The notes under the pieces: generated by a model
What the model saw: the letters and a program-made list of their open reading frames with translations, nothing else
The model's database searches: none
Told to the model about the DNA's origin: nothing
Shown: positions 7,724 to 17,172 of the stretch, one piece after another
Layout: each line of letters starts with the position of its first letter
Position numbering within the stretch: position 1 is the stretch's first letter
From: Deltaproteobacteria bacterium
GTDB taxonomy: Bacteria > Myxococcota > Myxococcia > Myxococcales > Anaeromyxobacteraceae
DNA: 64,000 bases
Direction of reading: 5' to 3'
Assembly: GCA_016214955.1 (NCBI GenBank)
Contig: JACRMN010000012.1
Span: 1 to 64,000 of the forward strand
Translations under genes and position numbers: made by a program

Positions 7724-10609
7724 CTAGTAGGTGTGGCTCACCCGGGCGAAGAAGAAGCGGCCCATGACCGGGTAGGTGGTCAGATCGGTCGTGTAGTTGC
7801 CCGTGGAGTAGATGCGGGGCGGAGCGGCGTCCGCCACGTTCTGGATTCCGACGGTGAGGCCGGTGGCGCCGAGGCTGGACCGGAACAGGTACCCGCCGCT
7901 GAGGTCGACGGTGGTGAAAGAGGCCACCTTGCGGGAGTTGGTCTTGTCCACGCTGCAGGAGGTGCTCTCGCACTCGGTCATGCCGCCGATGTAGCGGGCG
8001 AAGGCGCCGACGTTGGCGCCGCCGCGGCTCCAGCGGGCGCCCAGGTTGTACTTGACCGAGGGCAGGTTGCCGAGGTCCTGGCCGTAGTAGCCCTTGCCGG
8101 AGAGCTTGGTGCCGTCCGGGTTGGTCTGCTTGTAGGAGCCCAGGAAGGTGGCGTCGAGGCCGAAGTCGAAGGTTCCGACGCCACCGATGGGCAGGTTGTA
8201 CTTGGCTGCCACGTCGATGCCGTCGGTGCTGTTCGACTGGGCGTTCGAGAGCTTGTCGTCGATGGCGCTGATCACGCCGTCGGCGTCGCGGTGGATCTTC
8301 TGGCAGTAGGCGTTCGAACCGCCGGAGTAGCAGCCCTCCAGGATCACGGGCGCGGAGAGGAAGGTGACGGCGTTGTCGAGGTCGATCTTGTAGTAGTCGG
8401 CGGTGAGCGACAGGCCGCGCACCCACTGCTGCGGCTCGAAGACCACGCCGACGGTGAAGATCTTGGCCTTCTCGGCGCTGAGGTCCGCGTTGGCGCCCCG
8501 CAGGGTGCGGAACTGGTCGGCGGTGTCGCCGCTGCCGGCGCTGCCGACCGGGAGACCGGTGGCCTCGCAGCGGGTGCGCAGCGTGGACGGGCCGGCGGGA
8601 ACGTTCTGGCAGGGGTCACCGTTGGGCGTGAAGTCGAAGCTCTCGGCGACGCCGGAGGCGTACAGCTCGCCCACGTTGGGAGCGCGGAAGGCGGTGCCGT
8701 AGGTGCCGCGGAGGGTGACCTCGCGGATCGGGCTGAAGCGGGCGCCGATCTTGTAGGTGTTGTTGGTGCCGAAGGTGGAGTAGTCCACCCGGCGGGCGGC
8801 CAGCGAGAGCTCGAGCTCGCGGATGAAGGGCATGTCGCCGGCGAGCGGGATGGCGAGCTCGCCGTAGAACTCCTTCACCGTGTACTTGCCGGAGGTGGGG
8901 TCCTGGTTGTTGCCGGAGCTCATGCCGGCGGCGGCGATGGGGTCGGGGATGAACTGGCCGCTGTCGCGGCGCCACTCGGCGCCCACCGCCAGCGAGACCG
9001 GGCGGGTGGACCAGAGGCGGACGATCTCGCCGCCGACGTTGACGGCCCACTGCTCGGACTGGTCGAGGCCCTTGCTGATGCCGCGGTAGCCACCGAACTT
9101 GTACTGCTCGGGGGTGAGGTTGGCGCCGAGGACGTTCATGGGCACGCAGCCCGGGATCGACTGGTCGACGCAGACGAGCTGGCCGGTGGTGGGATCGATC
9201 TCGGTGGCGCCGAGCATCTTGCCCACGTTGTACATGTTGAGCTGGCCGCTATCGAAGACCTGGCCGGTGGTGCGGCCGAAGTTGTAGTAGACCTCCCAGC
9301 TCCAGCCGCGCAGCGGGCCGGCCCAGTCGCCCAGCGAGCCGTCCACACCCATGACGGTGCGGAAGGTGTCGACGTTCTCGAACCAGTCGCGGTTGCCGAA
9401 CTGGGCGGTGCGGATGCGCCAGGAGGAGATGTCGACGCCGAAGGGGTTGTAGGCGTTGTCGCGGGAGATGACCACGCCGGTGGAGCCGGAGCTGACCGGC
9501 ATCGGCGCCAGGTTGCGGGAGCTGGCGCGGTTCACGTAGGAGACCTCGGTGAAGCCGCGGGCGAAGTTGCCAAGGTTGGTGTCGGCCGTGAAGTAGACCT
9601 GGGCGCGCTGGCCGGGGGTGTGGAGGTAGTTGGTGGGGTAAGAGTTGTAGCCGCTGCCGTCCCAGATCTGGTAGCCGCCCGAGCCGTTGGGCACGAACTG
9701 GTTGCGGTTCGGGTTGGTCGGGTTGTTGTTGTAGAGGTCGCAGAGGGACTGCAGGGCCGCGTTCCGGGTCCCGGCGTAACCGGCGTCGCAGGTGCCGGTG
9801 TTGGTGGCGTTGTGCGCCGAGGGGATGGAGAAGCGCGGGATCGGGGTGGTCGGAGAGCTGGTGGTCACCTCCGGCTGCCCGGTCTCGTAGTTGAAGAGGT
9901 ACGGCTCCTTGGCGTAGGAGCGGTCGCCGGCCAGCACCTTCTCGTTCTTCTGGAAGCCGACCGAGAGGACGAACGAGCCGCGGTCGTTGGAGCCGCCGGT
10001 GGAGGCCGAGAGGTCGTACTGACGGCCGTCGCTGCGGGAGGACTGGCCGATGTAGGTGGACACCTCGAACTTGTCGAGGTGGCGCTTGGTGATGATGTTC
10101 ACCACGCCCGCGATGGCGTCCGAGCCGTAGATGGCCGAGGCGCCGTCCTTGAGGATCTCGATCCGCTCGACGGCGGCGGCCGGGATGGAGTTGAGGTCAA
10201 CACCCGAGTCGGCGCCGGTGCCACCGGCGACGAACCGGCGGCCGTTCACCAGCACCAGGGTGCGGTTCGAGCCGAGGCTGCGCAGGTTCACGCGCACGGA
10301 GCCGTCGTTGCCGTTGTTCACCTGGGCGTTGACGGTGTTGCCCTGCTCGGGAAGGGTCTGCAGGAAGTCGCCGAGCGACACCTTGCCAGACGAGAGGATC
10401 TGCTCGCGGCTCAGGACGGCGACGGGTGCCGGGGTGGTGAGGTCCTTCCGCTTCACGCGAGTACCGGTGACGGTGATCTCCTCGACGACCGCCTTCTTCT
10501 CCTCCGCGGAGGCGTCGGTTGCCACCTGGGCAACGGCGGCGTCGATGAGGCCGAGCTGGGTTACCAACGCTGCGGCGGTCAGGCTAAGCAACCTGGGTCG
10601 ATACGACAT
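7724..10609 (-). CDS. TonB-dependent outer-membrane receptor
   Basis: 961 residues. The ATG at 10609 has AGGAG six bases upstream and opens a signal peptide ending at AAVAQ. A TonB-box-like EEITVTG follows, then a plug domain (about 45-170: SREQILSSGKVSLGDFLQTL, later NGRRFVAGGTG and YGSDAIAGVVNIITKR) and a long beta-barrel rich in Asn/Gly/Ser. The protein ends FARVSHTY with the terminal aromatic residue used by the BAM machinery. Such long receptors often import siderophores, oligosaccharides or peptides; the substrate is not identifiable here. The adjacent tonB/exb genes are its probable energisers. A sigma70-like promoter lies about 95 bases upstream. Confidence 0.93.
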   Translation of the reverse strand: MSYRPRLLSLTAAALVTQLGLIDAAVAQVATDASAEEKKAVVEEITVTGTRVKRKDLTTPAPVAVLSREQILSSGKVSLGDFLQTLPEQGNTVNAQVNNGNDGSVRVNLRSLGSNRTLVLVNGRRFVAGGTGADSGVDLNSIPAAAVERIEILKDGASAIYGSDAIAGVVNIITKRHLDKFEVSTYIGQSSRSDGRQYDLSASTGGSNDRGSFVLSVGFQKNEKVLAGDRSYAKEPYLFNYETGQPEVTTSSPTTPIPRFSIPSAHNATNTGTCDAGYAGTRNAALQSLCDLYNNNPTNPNRNQFVPNGSGGYQIWDGSGYNSYPTNYLHTPGQRAQVYFTADTNLGNFARGFTEVSYVNRASSRNLAPMPVSSGSTGVVISRDNAYNPFGVDISSWRIRTAQFGNRDWFENVDTFRTVMGVDGSLGDWAGPLRGWSWEVYYNFGRTTGQVFDSGQLNMYNVGKMLGATEIDPTTGQLVCVDQSIPGCVPMNVLGANLTPEQYKFGGYRGISKGLDQSEQWAVNVGGEIVRLWSTRPVSLAVGAEWRRDSGQFIPDPIAAAGMSSGNNQDPTSGKYTVKEFYGELAIPLAGDMPFIRELELSLAARRVDYSTFGTNNTYKIGARFSPIREVTLRGTYGTAFRAPNVGELYASGVAESFDFTPNGDPCQNVPAGPSTLRTRCEATGLPVGSAGSGDTADQFRTLRGANADLSAEKAKIFTVGVVFEPQQWVRGLSLTADYYKIDLDNAVTFLSAPVILEGCYSGGSNAYCQKIHRDADGVISAIDDKLSNAQSNSTDGIDVAAKYNLPIGGVGTFDFGLDATFLGSYKQTNPDGTKLSGKGYYGQDLGNLPSVKYNLGARWSRGGANVGAFARYIGGMTECESTSCSVDKTNSRKVASFTTVDLSGGYLFRSSLGATGLTVGIQNVADAAPPRIYSTGNYTTDLTTYPVMGRFFFARVSHTY

Positions 10610-10702
10610 GCGCAACTCCTCTGGTTGGTGGCTACTCCTGCTCCTGGTACACGACGGCGCCCTGGGACTGCTGTGCGACGAACGTGGAGCGTTTCGCGCG
10701 GG

Positions 10703-10731
10703 AGTCTGCCCGGCGGTTGAGGGACCGTCAA
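10703..10731 (-). promoter_or_regulatory. Candidate sigma70 promoter for the TonB-dependent receptor
   Basis: On the minus strand TTGACG (10726-10731), exactly 17 bases, then CAGACT (10703-10708). The -35 matches 5 of 6 consensus bases, the -10 only 3 of 6. It would give a leader of about 85-90 bases before the ATG at 10609. Confidence 0.45.
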
Positions 10732-11042
10732 GTGGTGTGGGAGGCCTCACCCGGTTTGGATACTCGCCTCCGTCCCAGGAAGGTATCTACCCGTACTCAT
10801 GTGGGTTTCTGGGACCCGCCTCCGGGCGAGCCGGGGCGCCGAAGGGGGAGGGAGCCCGGCCCCGGGGCGCTCCGGAGAGGCCCCGGGCGATTCCAGAGTC
10901 AGCCGGGGTGCGCAACCGGCCCGGCCGGCCGTGACAGACCGGTGATGCCGGGAGACGCACCACGGGTGCGCATCGGCCCAGTGGCCGGGCTGCGCGGAAG
11001 TGCACAGGGAGTGACGGGGGGCCCGCTGCGATCGGCGGGAGG

Positions 11043-11076
11043 GCGCGGGCCGGACCGGCGTCCGGGCGGCCCGCGC
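11043..11076 (-). terminator. Stem-loop downstream of tsf
   Basis: GCGCGGGCC and GGCCCGCGC form a perfect 9-bp stem, with a smaller nested GGAC/GTCC pairing. Located 12 bases past the tsf stop. No T-tract follows, so termination efficiency is uncertain. Confidence 0.5.
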
Positions 11077-11087
11077 TCCGGGTGCGC

Positions 11088-11747
<660 letters not shown>

Positions 11748-11776
11748 GGTTCGTTCCTTTCGTCTCGTCGGTTCGG

Positions 11777-11813
11777 AAAAAGCGCCGGGGCGGGCCGCAA
11801 CCGGGCCCGCCCC
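11777..11813 (-). terminator. Intercistronic terminator/attenuator between rpsB and tsf
   Basis: Minus strand: a perfect 10-bp stem (GGGGCGGGCC with GGCCCGCCCC, loop of 7), then GGCGCTTTTTCC containing five T. This is the best T-tract terminator in the window and sits inside the rpsB-tsf operon, as the partial terminator does in E. coli. Confidence 0.75.
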
Positions 11814-11840
11814 GCGGAAAGAGGGTCCCCCGGGGCGGCG

Positions 11841-12842
<1,002 letters not shown>

Positions 12843-13029
12843 GGTCGGTCTCCGGTTCTGTCCTCCACCCGCCGAGGCAACCAGCGCCTTTCTCCCTCCG
12901 GATGCGTGGGAGGTACCTTCCTCCGCACGTCCGCGGGCACCGGGGCGCCGCTCGCAGGTGTGTGATTTGTGAAGCCCCTCGCTCCTCGCGAGGCCCTCTC
13001 CGGCGGGGCGCGCCCGGGAAGGGGACAGG

Positions 13030-13058
13030 CATCTAGCACAGGTCGCCCGCTCCCGCAA
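13030..13058 (-). promoter_or_regulatory. Candidate sigma70 promoter for rpsB-tsf
   Basis: Minus strand: TTGCGG (13053-13058), 17-base spacer, TAGATG (13030-13035), with TGTGC directly before the -10 giving an extended -10 look. Located in the rpsB/peroxiredoxin divergent region; nothing else in 12843-13160 looks genic. Confidence 0.5.
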
Positions 13059-13087
13059 GCAGAACCGAGATCCAAGCGCCCGGAATC

Positions 13088-13093
13088 TATGAT
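13088..13093 (+). promoter_or_regulatory. -10-like element for the peroxiredoxin gene
   Basis: TATGAT matches 5 of 6 consensus -10 bases, 67 bases before the ATG at 13161. No good -35 is visible at 16-18 bases, so an activator-dependent or other promoter is possible. Confidence 0.35.
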
Positions 13094-13160
13094 GCTTCCC
13101 GGGGCCCCGGCCGTTAGGCAGAGGGATCGCCGCGGCCCGGGGGCCGCGAGGAGGCCTGGC

Positions 13161-13616
13161 ATGGGACTCGAGGTGGGAAAGAAGGCGCCCGACTTCGCCC
13201 TTCCCGACGAGGAGGGGAAGACGGTGCGGCTCAAGGACTTCCTGGGGCGGAGGGTGGTGGTCTTCTTCTACCCCAAGGCCGCCACCAGCGGCTGAACGCA
13301 GGAGGCCTGCGACTTCCGTGACGAAGTCGCCGCGTTCACGAGGAAGAGGGTGGCCGTGATCGGCATCTCCAGGGACCTGCCCGCCGCCCAGAAGAAGTGG
13401 AAGGAGAAGCACGGGCTGCCCTTCCCGCTCCTCTCCGACGCCGACACCCAGGTGCAGCAGGCATGGGGGGTCTGGCAGGAGAAGAACATGTACGGGAAGA
13501 AGGTCATGGGCACGGTGCGCACCACGGTGCTCGTCGGCGCCGACGGGAAGGTGGAGAAGGTCTTCCCCAAGGTGAAGGTCGACGGCCACGTGCAGAACGT
13601 CCTGGAGCTGCTCTAG
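13161..13616 (+). CDS. Selenocysteine-containing peroxiredoxin (Bcp/PrxQ family)
   Basis: 151 residues if the in-frame TGA at 13293-13295 is read as selenocysteine (Sec45). A GAGGAGG Shine-Dalgarno lies 6 bases before the ATG. The sequence around the [11 protein letters not shown]-Sec-TQEAC, aligns exactly with the PxxxTxxC motif of Bcp/PrxQ enzymes: the Sec replaces the peroxidatic Cys, Cys50 sits at the resolving position five residues later, and Arg120 (VRTT) is the conserved active-site Arg. Sequence on both sides is intact. These enzymes reduce peroxides using thioredoxin. A strong hairpin follows the TGA at SECIS distance. No selAB genes are in the window. Alternative: a pseudogene with a nonsense mutation, which I consider unlikely. 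Confidence 0.88.
13293..13330 (+). promoter_or_regulatory. TGA selenocysteine codon plus bacterial SECIS-like hairpin
   Basis: TGA at 13293-13295. GCGACTTC (13309-13316) pairs perfectly with GAAGTCGC (13323-13330) around the six-base loop CGTGAC. The loop begins 21 bases after the TGA and has G as its second base. Bacterial SECIS elements are expected with an apical loop roughly 16-37 bases past UGA and a G near the loop start, so the geometry fits SelB recruitment. Confidence 0.75.
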
Positions 13617-13673
13617 CGATCACCGGGCAGGCCGCGGTAGCCCAGACCGCCTTCGCCGCGGTAAGCAGTCGAG

Positions 13674-15038
13674 ATGCGCAAGATCTCCCGCCCACCCAAC
13701 CGCGGCGCCCGCCTCCACGCCGACCGGGCGGGCAGCGCCGAGCGGCCGCTGCGCCACGACCTGGTGGACGCGGCGGTGCTGGAGGCCTGCGGCCTGGCCC
13801 TCTCGCAGGGCTGGCTGGCCGACCGCGCGCTGGAGCGGGTGCTGCGGCGCGAGCGCAAGCTGTGGGCCTCGGAGCGGCGCGCCGCCTCCGAGGCGACCTA
13901 CGGGATCATCCGCTGGCGCGGGCAGCTCGAGTGGCTGCTGGGCGCGGGCCGGCCGGCGGAGATGCCGCTGCTCTACGCGCTCTGGCTGGTGCGCTCCACC
14001 GGCCTCGCGGCCGAGGAGGCCGGGCGGCGGCTCGGCATCCCGCCGAAGGCGCTGCAGGCGGTGGCCGGTGCCGAGGGGCGCATCGCCGCCATCGCCGACC
14101 CGGTGGAGCGGCTCTCGGTGGAGGAGTCGCTGCCCCGCTGGATCGCCGAGCGCTTCGCCGCCGAGATGGGGCTCGCCGAGGCCCGGGTGCTGGCGCGGGC
14201 CATGAACACCCGCGCCCCGCTGGCGGTGCGGGTCAACCTGCTGCGGGCCACCCGCGACGAGCTGGCGAGGCGGCTCGCCGGCGAGGGGGTGGGGGCGGCC
14301 GCCACGGCGCACTCGCCCTGGGGCCTGGTGCTCGACGGCCACCAGAACGCCTTCCAGCTCGCCTCCTTCAAGGAGGGCTGGTTCGAGATCCAGGACGAGG
14401 GCAGCCAGCTCCTGGCGCTGGCAGTGGGCGCCAGGCCCGGCAAGCGGGTGGTGGACGCCTGCGCCGGTGCCGGCGGCAAGACCCTGGCCCTCGCCATGGA
14501 GATGCGGAGCAAGGGGGAGCTGCAGGCCCTCGACAGCGACGCCGACAGGCTCTCCGAGGCCAAGCGGCGGGCGCGCCGGGCCGGCGTCTCCAACCTGCGC
14601 ATCCGCGCCATCCCGGCCGGCGCCGGGGCCGAGGAGGCGCTGGCCGACCTCTGCGGCACCGCCGACCGGGTGCTGGTGGACGCGCCCTGCTCCGGCCTGG
14701 GGACGCTGCGGCGCAAGCCCGACGCCCGCTGGCGGCTGCAGCCCGGCGAGCCGGAGCGCTTCGCGGCGCTGCAGCGCGAGCTGGCGGCCCGCTTCGCGCG
14801 GCTGCTCAAGCCGGGGGCGCGGATGCTCTACGCCACCTGCGCCATCGGCCGGACCGAGAACGAGGAGGTGGCCCGCTTCGTCGAGGAGGAGCTGGGGCTC
14901 CGGCCGGCGCCGCTCGCCGAGCCGCTGGGCGCGGAGCGAGCGGCGGCGCTCGGGATCACCGGCCACCAGATGAAGCTCCTTCCCCACCTCCACTTCACCG
15001 ACGGCTTCTTCGGCGCGCTGTTCGAGAAGGCGAAGTAG
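13674..15038 (+). CDS. RsmB/NOL1-NOP2-Sun family RNA m5C methyltransferase
   Basis: 454 residues. N-terminal NusB-like helical region (about 25-150), then a Rossmann methyltransferase domain: SAM-binding VVDACAGAGGKTLALA, motif IV DAPCSGLGTLRRKPD with the release Cys, and motif VI YATCAIGRTENE with the catalytic Cys. It methylates C5 of a cytosine, by family most likely in 16S rRNA (C967 in E. coli RsmB). It lies 57 bases after the peroxiredoxin and 23 before mutM on the same strand. Exact target is inferred only from the family. Confidence 0.92.
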   Translation: MRKISRPPNRGARLHADRAGSAERPLRHDLVDAAVLEACGLALSQGWLADRALERVLRRERKLWASERRAASEATYGIIRWRGQLEWLLGAGRPAEMPLLYALWLVRSTGLAAEEAGRRLGIPPKALQAVAGAEGRIAAIADPVERLSVEESLPRWIAERFAAEMGLAEARVLARAMNTRAPLAVRVNLLRATRDELARRLAGEGVGAAATAHSPWGLVLDGHQNAFQLASFKEGWFEIQDEGSQLLALAVGARPGKRVVDACAGAGGKTLALAMEMRSKGELQALDSDADRLSEAKRRARRAGVSNLRIRAIPAGAGAEEALADLCGTADRVLVDAPCSGLGTLRRKPDARWRLQPGEPERFAALQRELAARFARLLKPGARMLYATCAIGRTENEEVARFVEEELGLRPAPLAEPLGAERAAALGITGHQMKLLPHLHFTDGFFGALFEKAK

Positions 15039-15061
15039 GTCGAGGTCGAGGAGGAGACCGC

Positions 15062-15883
15062 GTGCCGGAGCTGCCGGAAGTCGAGCACGCCGCCCGCTGC
15101 CTCCGCGAGTGGGTCGCGGGCCGCACCATCGTCGCGGTCGAGACCGAGCCGCGCGCGCTGCGCATCTTCCGTCCTCACTCGCGGGCCGCGCTGGCGCGCG
15201 CGCTCCGCGGCCGGCAGGTGGCCTCGGTCCGGCGCGTGGGCAAGCACCTCCTCCTGGCGCTCGGCCCCGAGCCGCTGGGCCTGCTCTCCCACCTGGGCAT
15301 GACCGGCAAGTGGCTGCGGCGCGCGCCCGGCGAGCCCGCCCCCTCCCACTCGCGCGCCCGGCTCCTGCTCGACGACGGCGCCGTGCTCCACTACCGCGAC
15401 CCGCGCCTCTTCGGCCGCCTGCGGCTCGTGCCGGGCGCCCGCTTCGACGAGGTGACGGAGCTTCGGGCCCTGGGGCCGGACCCGCTCGCCGAGGGGATCG
15501 ACCCGCGCCGGCTGGGGCAGCTCCTGGCCCGCACCCGGCGGGCCGTGAAGGTCGCGCTCCTCGACCAGCGCATCCTGCCGGGCGTGGGCAACATCCACGC
15601 CTCCGAGGCCTGCTTCCGGGCGCGCCTCGACCCGCGCCGCCGCGGCTCGTCGCTCGCCGCCGCCGAGGTGAGGGCCCTGGCCGCCGGCGTGCGCGCCTCG
15701 CTGCGCGCCGCGGTGGACGCGCTCCAGGGGCCGGAGATCGTCTACGTGGAGGAGGGGGGCGAGAACCCCTTCCTGGTCTACGCCCGCGAGGGCGAGCGCT
15801 GCCCGCGCTGCCGGAAGGCGCCCCTGCGCCGCATCGTCCAGGCGCAGCGCAGCACCTTCTTCTGTCCCCGCTGCCAGGAGTAG
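15062..15883 (+). CDS. mutM: Formamidopyrimidine-DNA glycosylase (Fpg)
   Basis: 273 residues from a GTG at 15062 with GAGGAGGA upstream. The start is fixed by chemistry: after Met removal Pro1 is the nucleophile and the PELPEVE N-terminus is the family hallmark, Glu2 being the general acid. A lysine in GKHLLL contacts DNA phosphate. The C-terminus carries the zinc finger CPRC...CPRC. It excises 8-oxoguanine and formamidopyrimidines and cleaves the abasic strand. Proximity to a peroxiredoxin gives an oxidative-damage theme, though the genes may only be chance neighbours. Confidence 0.96.
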   Translation: MPELPEVEHAARCLREWVAGRTIVAVETEPRALRIFRPHSRAALARALRGRQVASVRRVGKHLLLALGPEPLGLLSHLGMTGKWLRRAPGEPAPSHSRARLLLDDGAVLHYRDPRLFGRLRLVPGARFDEVTELRALGPDPLAEGIDPRRLGQLLARTRRAVKVALLDQRILPGVGNIHASEACFRARLDPRRRGSSLAAAEVRALAAGVRASLRAAVDALQGPEIVYVEEGGENPFLVYAREGERCPRCRKAPLRRIVQAQRSTFFCPRCQE

Positions 15884-15919
15884 GCGGGTCGAGGGGCGAC
15901 CGGACCTCCCGGCCGCCGC

Positions 15920-17137
15920 TCACTCCGACAGCCGCCGCAGCCTGCGCAGCGCCGGCATGCGCCAGGCGACCAGCCCCACCGTCACCAGCGTCATGCAGCC
16001 GCCGAAGATCACCGACGGCACCACGCCCAGGAGCTTCGCCGCCACGCCGCTCTCGAAGGCGCCCAGCTCGTTGGAGGAGCCGATGAAGAAGCTGTTCACC
16101 GCCGCCACCCGGCCCATCTTCTCCTGCGGCGTGCGGAGCTGGGCCAGGGTCCCGCGCAGCACCACCGAGATGCTGTCGAGCCCGCCGCCCAGCGCCAGGA
16201 GGAAGAGGGAGAAGGTGTAGGAGCGGGAGAGGGCGAAGGCGATCCAGGTGGCGCCGAAGCCGGCCACCGCCCAGAGCAGCACCGGCCCGGCCCGGCCCAC
16301 GCTGCCCAGGCGCGCCAGCGCCAGCGACCCCAGCACCGAGCCCACCGCCGGCGCCGCGCGAAGGAAGCCGAACCCCACCTCGCTCACCAGCAGCACGTCC
16401 CGGGCGAAGACCGGCAGCAGGGCCAGGGCGCCGCCGAAGAGCACGGCGAAGAGGTCGAGGCTCATGGCTCCGAGGAGCACCGGCTCCCGGAAGACGAAGC
16501 GCACGCCGTCGGCGAGCTGCGAGAACATCGAGCCCGACGGCGTGGCCTGCCGCGGCCGAGGCTCCAGGGCCCAGAGGGCGGCGAGCCCGCCGAGGAGCAG
16601 GGCCACCACCACCGCGTAGGCCAGGCGCGGGCCGCCCAGGGCGATGAGGCCTCCGCCCAGCGCCGGGCCGACGACGATGGCCACGTGGAAGAGGGAGGAG
16701 CGCCAGGTGGTGGCGTTCTGGTAGTGCTCGCGCGGCACCAGCTCCGAGCCCAGGGCGGCGCTGGCCGGGCGCGAGAAGGCCCGGCCCAGCCCGGCCACCG
16801 CCTGCGCCGCGTAGAAGGGGAGGGGCGAGGTGGGCGTGCCCAGCGAGACCAGCAGCAGGGAGAGGCCGGAGAGGGCCACCACCGCCGTGCTCCAGAGCGC
16901 GAGCCTGCGCCGGTCCATGCGGTCGGCGGCCCAGCCGCCCACCAGCGTGAGGCAGAGGAAGGGCAGCGCCTCGGCCAGGCCCACCAGCCCCAGCGCCAGC
17001 GGGTCGCGGGTGAGCTCGTACACCTGCCAGCCCAGCGCCGCGCTCTGCATCTGGGTGGCCACCGCCACCGCGGTGGTCAGGCCCAGGAAGGAGCGGTAGG
17101 CGGGGAAGCGGAGGGCCGCGTAGGGGTCGTGCGCCAC
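15920..17137 (-). CDS. MFS transporter, EntS-like exporter
   Basis: 405 residues from a GTG at 17137; no Met exists before the first helix and the N-terminus AHDPYAALRFPAYRSF is typical of this clade. Twelve membrane segments are predicted from the hydrophobicity. The loop GGWAADRMDRRRLALW is the MFS motif A between helices 2 and 3. The ALGSELVPREHYQNATTW region resembles enterobactin exporter EntS-like proteins. Substrate unknown; efflux is more likely than uptake. It follows the M29 aminopeptidase by 35 bases and is probably cotranscribed. Confidence 0.85.
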   Translation of the reverse strand: MAHDPYAALRFPAYRSFLGLTTAVAVATQMQSAALGWQVYELTRDPLALGLVGLAEALPFLCLTLVGGWAADRMDRRRLALWSTAVVALSGLSLLLVSLGTPTSPLPFYAAQAVAGLGRAFSRPASAALGSELVPREHYQNATTWRSSLFHVAIVVGPALGGGLIALGGPRLAYAVVVALLLGGLAALWALEPRPRQATPSGSMFSQLADGVRFVFREPVLLGAMSLDLFAVLFGGALALLPVFARDVLLVSEVGFGFLRAAPAVGSVLGSLALARLGSVGRAGPVLLWAVAGFGATWIAFALSRSYTFSLFLLALGGGLDSISVVLRGTLAQLRTPQEKMGRVAAVNSFFIGSSNELGAFESGVAAKLLGVVPSVIFGGCMTLVTVGLVAWRMPALRRLRRLSE

Positions 17138-17172
17138 GGGCGGCGGATGGTAGTGCCGGAGCCCCCGCGTCG

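Larger units (their letters stand above)
10610..11087. other. Intergenic region between the receptor gene and tsf
   Basis: No convincing gene in either strand. It holds a candidate promoter for the receptor (10703-10731), a GC-rich stretch of several overlapping short inverted repeats (10860-10990) and the stem-loop after tsf (11043-11076). A riboswitch was considered and not supported. Confidence 0.6.

Noticed and set aside
4897-7767. Long plus-strand frame rich in His/Asp/Val opposite the exb genes
   Set aside because: It is the antisense reading of genuine exb/tonB genes in GC-rich DNA; it has no start context and low-complexity composition.
10860-11040. Cobalamin or other riboswitch upstream of the TonB-dependent receptor
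   Set aside because: A GCCACTG-like string and several short stems are present, but the other B12-box blocks in the right order are missing, and the region is nearly 250 bases upstream of the start.
13161-13616. Peroxiredoxin as a simple pseudogene
   Set aside because: The only lesion is a TGA at the exact catalytic Cys codon, the frame continues without other damage, and a SECIS-like hairpin follows.
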